From Ectocarpus siliculosus (Eukaryota > Sar > Phaeophyceae > Ectocarpales > Ectocarpaceae), in assembly GCA_000310025.1 (NCBI GenBank), contig FN649739.1, positions 1,406,224 through 1,470,223 of the forward strand: a stretch of DNA of 64,000 nucleotides, written 5' to 3'. Below, one piece after another: positions 49,101 to 61,100 of the stretch. A model generated the notes under the pieces. It saw nothing but the letters and a program-made list of their open reading frames with translations. It did not search any database and had not been told where the DNA came from. Made by a program: the position numbers and the translations under genes. Within the stretch, counting starts at the first letter, position 1. The number at the start of each line of letters is the position of its first letter.

Positions 49101-52100
49101 GAGTCAGTTTCACAACCAACGACGACCAGCAGCATCTCAACGAGTCACCAGCGTCTGTTGTGAACGCCGACGGTGCTACTTGTGAAGCAACTGCTGGTGC
49201 AATGGGTACTGCTGGTGCAGCCACTACTCAAGGGCCACCTTCAGCGTGGGCGGAGAAAAAACAAGACCAGGCTTCCGTGACATCGGGCGCGAAAGCTCGC
49301 CAGCTTAGCCCTCCGCACTGTGGTAGGGAAAAACAATTGTATCGAAAAAACGTCTGTAGGCCCGCACCGATACGTACCATAGACTATGACAAGGAGGCGT
49401 TTCGACTAGTCGGACACTGGTCGCCTCGGCTTCCAAGTGGTTGGTCCGTGATAACAGAAGCGCAGTCCAGTGTGCAGTGGGCGATAACCCCTGCCTGTCT
49501 CTCTGTTTACCGTTTCGGTAGCTTCAGGAACGGCCTCGACTGTAGCATAGGCGCCCCATCTTCAACGAACTACCCCCCACGAGAAGCATTGGTTGAATAT
49601 CTCCCCCCCACCACGGCCATGACTCCGTCGCTGATTGATGAATGCATCACTACGTACTAAAGACTGCAACGAGCGCCAGGTCAACAACCCCTTCTCCTCC
49701 AACGTCGCAGGAACGAAGAACGAAACCATTCTCTCTCCAGCTCGCAGCCGGACAGCGGTGGGCCATCTTCCTCCTCTGAGCACGTCGCCTTCGTCGTTGT
49801 CGCCGGGAACGGCGGCGGCGTTAACGCCAGGCGGAAAGGAAGGAGCTTCAGCGAAAGTTGCACTCATGCCCCGAAGAACTACGTTGGGACCGACGATCTC
49901 GTGTGGCGACGGCAACAAGGACGATAACGTTGCGGTAGTATCCAAGGGATCGGGACATTCCGCGGGATCAGTGGCAAGGTCCCCCTCGGGGTCGGCAACG
50001 AGGAAAGAAACGGCAAAGCCTAAGAGCCTCTTGAAGCAAAGGACGGAGTCGTCCATACATCAGCAACCCGGCGGGAGGGGAAGAGGGGCCCCGCTGTTGG
50101 TTACTCGGCACAAAGATCGCTGGCAGGAGATGATGACGGTGTCCTCCGAGATCACCGACAGAAAGTTCAGCGAAGGGAAATCGCCACGGACGACAAGGTT
50201 CTCCGCGAATGAGAGCGGCCGGGAGGAGGCGGCCGAAAGGAGACCTCGGTACGACAAGATCAAGATGAGAAGCCCTGTCGCGAACGCCGGCAAGGGGAAC
50301 GACTCGGAAGGCCAAGCTGCGACGGTGAAGTCCCCGGCACGAGCCTTCAAGCTCAAGATGATGGCCGGGGGAAGTTTTGGCGCTGTTGCCGTTGCTCAGA
50401 AAGTCGTCGCTGGGTTTCGGGGGGATCCAGACTGGGCATCTGGGGCATCGAGGATCGCAAAGAGAAGGTGCGAAAAGTTTTTCAGGCTGATCGAAAATGT
50501 GGGTATCACATTTGTGGGCCCACACAGCGAGAAACCCCCTACGTGTTTTTTTCGATATCTATGTATGATACCCCGCTCTGCACTCACTAATTAACACTCG
50601 GAAACCATGTTATCGAATTTTGTAGGTCAGCCTCACAGCGCACCGGTTCCGACGACGACACCAGCGGGCCAAGGACAAGCTCGAAAAGGAAGGTTAACTC
50701 GAAGGGGGGGGCGGCCTCCCTAATCAGTGAAAAATCAAGGAGGGATCAGGCTTCTAGAAGATCGGTCGGAAGGCAAGTGGGCTGCAGACAGCCTAGTTGT
50801 CACTGCGTGTTTGTCTGGAACCATGCGTTATCTTGAGACGTCCGGACGGTGCCTCTTCAACTAGACTTCTTCGGAGCAAGAGATGACAATGTGGTTAGCG
50901 GGGTGGCAGTTTGTTTATGCTACAGTCTCTCGTGGGACAGAGATAAGTCAAGAAGGTGAGAGGCATTCCAGAAGGTTTCTCCCAAGGCAAGTGGACAGCG
51001 TACAGTTAGTCGGCGTGTAGGAAGCTGTACGTACTTCTGCAGAGTCTTCATGCATGTTTGTTCGTTTTCAGTGTTACATTTCGCGTGGTTAAGTAACAAC
51101 GGGCTGCATCCCTATGCGTCCTTTGCAGGCCGTCACTGAAGCAAAAATACTTTCTAGGGAAGGGACACACGACACACACGTAATACTACAGGGAGGAAAA
51201 AAATCAACTTCTGTACCACCTCGACTCGTTTGCTCTGGCGAAAAGGCGATTAACGCTTGGTGCAATGCCTGCCTGGACCGCGCGACCCCGACATACATCA
51301 TGGGTTTGCGAGGGTATTTGATGCTGACAACCCAACACCCATCCCCCAACCCCACCGAACAATACACTGTGCACTGCAACCGCAGGAGAAATTCTGCATT
51401 CGTACAGGAGCAGACCGTGAGAAGAGGCGATGACGAGATAGACACGAAATCGAAGTCAAGCACGCATAGTGCCGCCGTCTTGCCGCAGATGCTCACCGCG
51501 GAAAATCTCAAGGGGATCGCTTCCGTGGAGGTGCTGTACGGAGTTCGGAGTATCGGTTTGTTCCGGAGTGGTGCCCTGAACTAAAAACGCTATCATCTTC
51601 GTGTCGAACAAAAGAAAACGAAAGACAACAACACACCAGTAACGATAAAACCAAGAACAACACCAGCACCGATAAAACCGAAAACAAAAACAGCAACAAC
51701 AATAACAACAATAAACATCGACAACGACACGAGCAATTGCAACAACAACAACAATAACAACAACAACAACAGCAATAGAAACTAGAAATGTGTTCCGCTT
51801 TGAACATCACCAGATGGAGATGGAGGGGATGGAATCGAAGGGGGACCCAGTCAAGGCAGAAGGCGAGGCCGCGAAGATCGTAGAGTGGATGCGACTGTCC
51901 TGCCCGGACATGGTGCCGATTGCCCCGCTGCTCAAGGAGCTCATGTTCACCGGATTTTCAGAAACTAGGTACAGTATCGTTGTGTTCTTTAACCGCGTTT
52001 GAAGGCAAGTAAAGTGTTTGCCTCGCCTGTCCTGGGTTGTTGGTTATGGTCGCCGGCGGGTCGTTGGAGGACATTGTCGAATGACGCGGTGTGCGATCGA

Positions 52101-55100
52101 AGATCCATTCTTGCTGCTTCACGACACCCGAGCTCCCTTCACACACGCGCGTCAACGCGATGTTAGGAGGAAAGCGGTGTTGTTACGCTGGAAGAAGATG
52201 CGCCGATATGATGCTCCGGTTCTTGCTTTGTGCTGCCGTCGTACGCAGGATGACGGCCGCGTTTCCTCCAGACGTTCGTCACCGCAATCTCGAGCGGCTG
52301 GTTGTGGAGGTGGTTCGTACGGTCATCGACAACGAGGGGAAGCGCCTGCTGCTCATCATCGAGGACGCACAGTGGATGAACCAACTCAGCATGAAGCTCC
52401 TCCTCAAGGCAAGCGGCAGAACGCGGCAGTTGTAGTGAACCGCGGTGTCATCGACGCCTATCTATGTCTCACGTAAACTGCTCCTCGAGGAATGTCAGAG
52501 TGAACAGAATCAGTACATGTTGATGCCTCTACGTCAACCACCCAACCACATAGTAGTTTATTGTAGGAATTGCTCCTCGACAAATATAAGTGTAGAACGG
52601 AAAGGCCCGCTCAGAACGAAGTTGCGCTGGCAGAGCACAGGTTTGACTTGACGTCGGTTCCATCCTTGGGGCTTGGGTTGGTCAGCTCGGTAGGAACGTA
52701 CTCCTCGAAAGGCGTATCGAAGGACGTGCACGCCGAAGGTCATTCAGCCTTTGCCGATGAGGTACCACACGGTGTAAACCGCCAAACACTGAAGCTTCTC
52801 ACAAAGGAGAACATAAGAAAGTTTGCGAAGTGCAGCGTGGATGATACGGTTGCTTTGTCATAGGTGTGTATGCATACGAAGTACAACTTGTATCGGAGAG
52901 CCTTACATCTACCTACAACGCAACGTCCTTGACTACTCCCGCCGATTGCGGCATATCGGAAAAATAATACAGGTGGCGAGAGCGGGACTGAGGCTGATGA
53001 TCATCATCTCTGCCCGACCCTTCGAGGAGTACTTCGAGACGGTTCCACACGTAAGAAAAAAAACAAACATGTATCTGCTGAAAGTCGGGAATAAACCACC
53101 CGGATACCAGAGTCAGGAATGTGAAGAACTCAAACGTTGAACGGATCTTCACATATCAAGCAGTAGTGAAGCAAAAACAGACACAAAAGTGCAGGTGGAC
53201 TACAATACATATGGCGTATGAGAGTGGAGCGTGCTGCTCCGTACCACCCTACGGATGCGATTCACTTCGACCTCAAAAACAAGCATCTGCACGCGGCACC
53301 ACACAACACACCAACCCGAGCCTACCTGACCCGACCGAACCGGATCTGCAAGACGATATCAAACCATTCGGAGAGCAGCACCATTTTCTGTAGTTACGAT
53401 GTCCCAGTCTAGATTCTGATAATAGACCAAGACGAAACCCGCCTCTCAGACAAGCTGTTTTCAGCCCACAACACTGCCAATCTCCAGACCGATCATGTCA
53501 ACCTTCAACCCAGCTACCTTTCCAAGCCATACTCAATTACGCCCCCCTCTTCTTCGCAACAATCTCTCCAGGATTTCACCACATTTCGGGAGATCGGAAC
53601 GACGATAGAGATGTCCCCGCTGTCACCCTCGGATTGCCTCGTGCTGGCGCGCCACGTCATCGGGGAGGCCGTGATCGATGCCCACCCGGAGGCCGACCTG
53701 TTGCCCGAGGGGTCGGACATAGTCCTCCACGAGAAAAGCGGGGGAGGGAACCCCCTGTTCGTGCGCAACATAGCCATCGTGAGCCTGGACATGTATCTCT
53801 GATGAAACGTCTCGTTGTTGCTTTCCGACTGCCCCTGGCATCCGTTTGTGATTCGTGCCGGGAAGAGGCTAAAGGGCCCTTCGTTGAGCACTAGCGGCCA
53901 CCGTGAAAGTCGCGCCTCCCGTTTGAACGTTGCACGGAGTGATCTCTTCGTCGACGCCCATGAGAATACCCTTTCTCTGTAACGAGCAAGGGTCCCCGAA
54001 GTGGTGAAAAACCGTTCACCAACGGAGGTAAAATCGCTTTGCTTGCAATATGGCGAGGAAGTGCCAAACGTCGCCGATAGTCTCGGTTTAGCTGGTTCAA
54101 GAAAGGTGGAAGGTGTGAGAGTGAGGAGTGTGGAACGCTTTCGCCGTCATCTCCCCATCTCCGAGAGTCACAAGAATAGTCACGGTATTCTGTGAATCTT
54201 TCCTGGCAAATGTGTTCGGACGGTAGAACATTGTTCATGTAGTCCGACGATCTTTGCCTGTCGCATGTGCATCATTACCCTAGGAAGATACTTAGATCCT
54301 TGTTTCCACAATTGTGGCCGAAGTTAATGGTTGATCTGTATATTGTGTTTTCCCTGCCTCAAGACACTACTGTCATATCCTCTGTACACTCAGTTCCGCA
54401 CAATTGTTGTATCTATAAAATAGCGTATGTTGCATAGCATTCTTGCCTACCCCCTTAAGGGTCGATTGTTACAACACAAAAGGGTGGTGTTGGTAAGGTT
54501 TTGTCGAGAGCGTTTTAAAAACGCTTTGATTGCATCCGCTCGTTGATCATCTTCTGCGACAAGGTAGTCACGTACGGCTCATACTCCTTTTAAAGAAAGT
54601 TCAACCCCCCGGTTGATAGGCAGGCAGTACCAACACAAAAAACAGATATTTACATCCGAACAGACTCTGCAACATTTCGGGTGCGGTAGGGAGGGGGTCG
54701 ATGGCATCGCTGACCTCTCCGCAACGCTTCCCCACTGACTGTTCATGACGTGCGTTCGTTTCGCCACAAAGACGTTGCGGGACAATTTGGTGACGAGTGG
54801 TGCAGTCACCCCGCTGGTGGACCTCCCCGTTGGCTTTTTTCATGCGCTAATCGTGAGCCGCTTCGATGCGCTCGAGCCGCCGGAGCAGACTGTTCTAAAG
54901 GCCGGCACAGGTGCGTCGTCGGACCGCTGTCGGACGATTCCCTTCCTGTTTTGGTGAAATTCGTTTTTTCATGTTCGGAATCCGATGCAAAGAGGTGTAC
55001 TAGTAGTGGTTAGCCTTTCCAAGGGCAGCACTACGATTCGCCGACATAGAAAAGACTCGCAGGAATTTCGTGGCCTTGATCCATCTTACATCGGACTAAA

Positions 55101-58100
55101 ACGAGAGCTTCTGCTTGCCTGAAAAAACAGTCATCGGGGCGACGTTCAGCAAGGACCTGCTGCTGCACATGCTGCCGAACAACAGCCGGTACAGGACCGA
55201 GAACCTGCACGAAGCCCTCCTTAAGCTGATCGAGGCCAACTTCATCTCGAGGTCGGTGGTTGGACGGACGGAGCACTTCAGCTTCGTGCACACCTCGGTC
55301 CAAGAGGTACGGTTACCGCCGGCCGGCGAATACACAGAAAAGCGACATTTCAAAACGTTGTACATGGTGGAGGGTTGGCAGGAAACAGTTGAGCAACACG
55401 AGAGATTGACTATGGTGCGGTAGTTACCACACCACAGTTCCGTCAACAATAAACCAATACTAGGCCAGCAATGTATAGCCTTCGACCCTTACCTTGAGAT
55501 CATCGTTGATATGGCGGCAGAAAAGTTCAGAGGTTTAGTGCGCGACTTCGGTCTGGGAAGTACGGTGACGGAAGGGTAAAGGCCGCTCAAGAAAGGGCAA
55601 ACAGTTGTAACGATTCGCGCTTTATAACTCTTCTTGTCGGTATAAGTCAAGAACAAAGGTCAAAACCTATTCGAAATTGATTGCGTGACCTTCGCTCGAG
55701 AACAGCTTGGGCGGAGGACCTGACGGAGTGTTCGACTTCTTCCACATCCCGGGTTCGGGTTCGTTGTGACAATCTTCTCCTCCCTCCGTCAATCTGAAGA
55801 ACGAATCAGCGAAAAGAACACTTGTGACTGTGCATCATTGTCACACTGCTGTTTGCTCGTGATATTTATTGTTCGATGCCGAATTCCGTGTCCTTCTGTC
55901 AGACGGTGTACACAATGATGCTCACGGACCAGAAGGAGAGCCTCCACGAGGTGTGTGCGCAGTGGCACGAGAAGCACAACAAGGGGAACGCCAACTACCA
56001 GAGCGTCATCATGCACCACTGGATGAGATCCAGCAACACCCCCAAGAAGGTGGGGAGGATTTTTGGTGATGGTGCTGTAACCCCGGTTTCGTCTGCGCCC
56101 CGAACAAGTTGTTGCCGTCGTCAAAACCACTCCCGTCAACTTATCTAGTATAGGGAATGTAGTGCTGCGACGAAGCCGAGAGGCAACAGACATCCCAATT
56201 TAATGTTGCTGAAACGAAGCGTCGGATCACGCATCCTTTGTCAACCGTAGAAGAGGAGGTGCAATGGCTACGCCCATCTGAGCCGATCGATCAATGAGCT
56301 AGGACGCTGCTGCTTGTGATTTTCTTGTCGGCTGGCGCATGCCTTGTACACAAGCACAACTGATAGGACTGGACATCGCGCTAAATTGTGAACATTTTCA
56401 AATCTGCTTCCAAAACCAAGCGGTTGATCAAACAACTGTCTGAGACAATTAGTGGACGGCATCTTTCAGCGGATAACCGGCGGACTAACGTATTCGACCA
56501 TTTCTCATGCACGCCAATTGTGGTCAACTGCTTGTGCGGTTGTATCCCTGCCGTATGCTTCTCTGGGACCGATATGGATAATCGTTGTCCTGGAACGGGT
56601 TTGCAGAAGGATGATCATATTTCGCTCATGACTGACTTTCTTGATGTTCAGGTGGAGTGCCATTTAATGGCGGCGAATAAAGCGCATGAGGTCTCTGAGC
56701 ATGAGGTGGTGAGTCGTTGTCGTTGCCGCTGCTTGTGGTGATGATAGGGGCTGGGACTGGAGCTGCGAAGCGGGTTGCCCCGAAAGGAAATCATTCACAC
56801 CTTCTGTCATTCAATTCAACATTGACCCTTGCTTGAGTGCGGACCACTGCCTTCTTCGATCATCGACTCACGCAAGACCTGCCTATCTCTGGAAGAACAA
56901 CCAAGTAGAACAAAGACGGCTCCTGTCAAGTAAAACGTTCACCATGGACGGAAGACATGTGAGGTAGTGAATCTGAGAGAGTTTAGGACCTTCGTTCGCG
57001 AATTTTAAGTTTACAAATTCATTGCTTTGACCGAAGTTGTGTGAAGCCCGATCTGAACGCGCCCCCCCCCCGCGCTCGCCTCCGTTATAGGTTATTCAAC
57101 ACATGCTGGCGCTGCTGGCCATTGCGTTTGGGAAGGACATGGCGACGGCCACAGTCATCTCCCTCGAGCCGTTTCTGGAGGCCACCCAACCGTCTCTCAA
57201 CAAGCAAGACACAGCAGCCTCGAAATTACCGCCGCCACCTCCGCGGCCAGCGGCCACCGCTGGGTCCGTTCCGAAAAGTGACCCTGCCGGCAGCGATCGA
57301 GACACCGTCGAGCAGCGTCAAAAAACAGACGTGACGATTCACAGGAAAAGTAGCGGTCAAGATGACGCAGCAGGTTGGTACAATGACACCAAGTGTCGCC
57401 GGAATGACAAAATGCACACGTCTCACAATAAGGTGAAAACGAAACCACTTTCCAGCGTTGGTGCTTTCGCGTCATCTCTTCCGAGTAAACGACTTTTGCT
57501 GCAGCCCATGGGAAACGTGCGCACCGCGCGGCGGCCTCTCTGCCGACCAACCGTTCTGGCCTAACCGGACAGATCCTCAACAGGCGATCGCCAAGAAATT
57601 CTTGAGACTGAATCCGTCTCAGGAATGAGGGATGAAGCTCAGCTTGCGTTTCGGGCTCCGCAATAGTCGCCGGTCAAGAACCAAACGAGTGCTCATGAGC
57701 AGGAGAGAAGTAAGTCGCAACGCGAATCGTAGCAACATGAGCTAGTAGCACCAACGACAATGCCAACCCTAACAACAACGAGCAGGCATGGCAGCAGGGA
57801 GGACAGGGGAAGCAACCGGCGAGGGGCACGCGTCGGGCCTCTGCGGTTGGTTCACTGATGGTTTGGGAGCAACCGGGCTATCGCGTCGACGTCGGCGCTT
57901 CTCGTCCATGGTGGTGCCGGTATGTGACGGAGGTCGTAGACTTATGTCGGCTCGCGACTCGCGATAATTCGACGAGCTTGGTGAAAATCAAACGCCTGCG
58001 CGCGTCTCGTTCATCGATGATCTATTTTGAGCCCAGTACCTTCTTGAAATACAACCAAAGGAATCAGGAGAGTTGTGGAACCGCTGCTTTTGTCTTCGGT

Positions 58101-61100
58101 CTCCCTTTGCAAACGAAATCAGACCGCGACGAAACAACTAACAACCGGGAGTTCCCACGAGCAGTTGGTACGTGTAAGGTACGTTTTGAAGAGTGAACGA
58201 AGGGCACGAAGGAGGGAAAATATCGTTCAAGAGGTCTCTACGATGGCTGCCTCTTGGAAATATCGATCGACTGACCTCTTGGTGATGCCCTCGATGGGCG
58301 TCGAAATCGGGCACGCCAGACCCATCGCACCCCATTTCTACAGTATCAAGCACACGCGTTTGGTCAAGTGTACGGACTTTCGCCGCAATGGGTTTCGAGG
58401 CTGTTCAACCAACTCCAGCAAATAAGACATGACTTGTACCTGCTACGCCATCAGTTATCCTTGGCACGGCAAGCTGGTTCCGAGAGCGCCGCGATCGTCT
58501 CAAAAACAGGTTGCGGCTCCTCTGACGGGAAAGGAGGCAGAGGCTGCCGAGCGACTACACGCGGCTAGGACAGCGGCTAGGCTGGGGTGTTCGGTGGGCA
58601 ACCTCACCAAGCGCCAGCGAGAAATGCTAGTAGCCAAGGTACGATCCTGGGGCTACATGCGTGTGAAGAAGCAAGAGTCTGCGTTGCGTGATCTGCGCAA
58701 TTTCGTGGCCATCGTTTCCTACGAGTCAGCTTTAGACCACGCCAAAGAAACTCAACAGGGAAGAAACTCAAAAGGGCCTTACGAGGAGAGAGAAACATGG
58801 GTAGTGGCGAATGGACGCGAAACGAAACCCTACCCGCTGCTTTTACGAGGCGACGTAATAGGTTTAGCTATCACCCATTCTTGCCCAGTCTTGTTAGTGG
58901 CACCTCTCTCTGCGGCGTCGATACGGCGTTGCTCCGACCACAACCTAAATCGGAACCCTTTCCCTATCCCAAATTGTACCCACTATTGCATCAGGATCAA
59001 GAGTGGTTGTGGGCGGCCGACTTCTTGCCGTGGCTAGAGTTTTCGGATCCTCTTTTCTCTCCGACCTTGGTGGCGAGATGGATCGGTGCGATAGGAATGG
59101 CGCACCTGCACCTTGGACGGCTACTGCCCGCCCACAACCACATGCAGGTCTGCTGCTTCTGCCGCAGTATGTTATCAATTTCTTGCAGTCCACGTTGACG
59201 CAGACGCGTCACACAAGCGCTTCGTCCACCATAACGTCGAAATTTAGACACAGCACACAAGGTTACCCCCGACTCTGCTACATCAAGTCGCTGTCCCCCA
59301 CGCAAAACGCCGGCGAAACTCGCACTCGTCTACCACGTGCGCATACGTTCTTGGTACATGTCGGTGTTTCAGGAGGCACTGGTCTATCTTGGCTTCCCGG
59401 CCGTGCCATCCCAAGCACTTCCTTTCGACAGGGCCGCCTGCCTCGCCAAGGAGTTCTTCTTGATGCAGGGACCTGCTAGAGACAGCGACGACACGCTGTT
59501 CGCGGCCAAGCTGTACGGCGCCATCGCCGACATTAGCATCAAGGTAAGTCAAGTACACCGTGACTGGGTGGGGGAATGGGTTATCGGCAGGTGGTCCGAT
59601 TGTTAGGTGAGGCTACGCAGGGTTTTTTTCTTGTTTGGTAGGGCGCAGCATACGATGGCAAGCAGGATGACGTATCGGGTCAACAACTCAATCAGTTAAC
59701 GGGAATTGACCTCGGGCTTCAGCCTTGAGCAAGGTGCGACCAAGAAATGATGCACGCCTACGTCAGACCGGTTGATACCGTGCCCAGCTGTAGAGCAACC
59801 GGCACGAAGGAAAATAGGCTCTAGCTCCTCAGCGGTACTGATGAAAACCCGAGCTTTCTGTCCTATTTGGAAGACGGATAAAGGTGGAATCCTTGCTTCT
59901 GCCTTTTTCTTCGTACAAGCACGTGATATGAATCGCAGGGACCCGAACTCCGGCCGAGCAAACATGAGGTATCTTAACCCTACCCTCATCACCACGGGAT
60001 CGTAAGCCCTGATTCCAACCCTGAACCTTCTCCGAACGATCACCTAACCTGGCTTACGTGAATATTTCGCTGGGCAGTCGAGCAGCCGCAACGCTGCCTC
60101 CTTATATCGCCTGGTGACTCATTTTGGGCAAACACGTTGTCCAGGCTGCAATTTCAGCAACGACGAATGGTTTGTTGTGGAATGTCGAGAAAATTTCCAA
60201 GGTTGTCCCGCCTCCACCACAAAGAAGGACCAATCGGAATACATTCACACGAAATGCACGTCATACCATAGCCCCAGATCCGAGCCAGTGTGCATGTGAA
60301 CATCTTTGTGCTGCCCAGCCTAGGTGCTTCGAGGGTTTTCGAGATACCATGTAGGAAGCATTGGAACATCGACAGCAAGAATATCTCGAAAAGCGACAAG
60401 AGAGTGTTCTCCTCAAAGCAATGGGTGTGCCAATCACGGCTGCCTTCGATGTGCCAAGCCCAAGTCTAAAGACCTTCGCGTTCGTGGCAGACGTACGTCG
60501 ACCAAGGTAGCCCTATCCCTGATTGCGGGCACGTTCGTGTTGTTTTTGTCTGGTAGACGGGAATGGGCGGAAACCTTTCCTTCATCAACCGCCTCGTCAA
60601 AGTGAGTACACGCAAGGTGGACTTTGTGGACAAGACGCAAGAAGGCATACGGCTCCTTCTCAACCTCGCTCACGAGGTATGGCTGCATGTACAGTAGTTG
60701 GTGGTGTTTCGATTGGTACTTCATGGCCGCCTTTGTGGAACTTTTTGGTTGCTGAAACGGAGAGGGCATCAATGTTGAAAAGTGGTCACACTCTTACAGG
60801 AAACAACTCCCCTCAACTCCAGTTGGGACCAGCCGTAGGCGGTTCGCCTCGGTTTCGTTATGCAAATATTCTCCCGCAATGTTAGGTTTTTCGCTTCGTT
60901 CTGTTCATGTGCGTGCGGTCATGCAAACCGCCCGGCAAGGGCCCGTGCTGACCCTTCGTTCCAACAGAGATGGTGCTTTCGCGTTTGCTCACCTTGTGGC
61001 TGAAGCTGAAACCTGCCAAATGCTGCCCCAACGCTCGCCCAACCCCAATCCATTCTCAGGAGCTGGCAAAAGGACACCACGACAAGACCGAGTCCCTGCT

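Noticed and set aside
60602-60616. A 15-nt GTGAGT...CAAG intron in the cyclase repeat region
   Set aside because: It is far too short to splice, and reading through keeps the frame (LVKVSTRKVDF).
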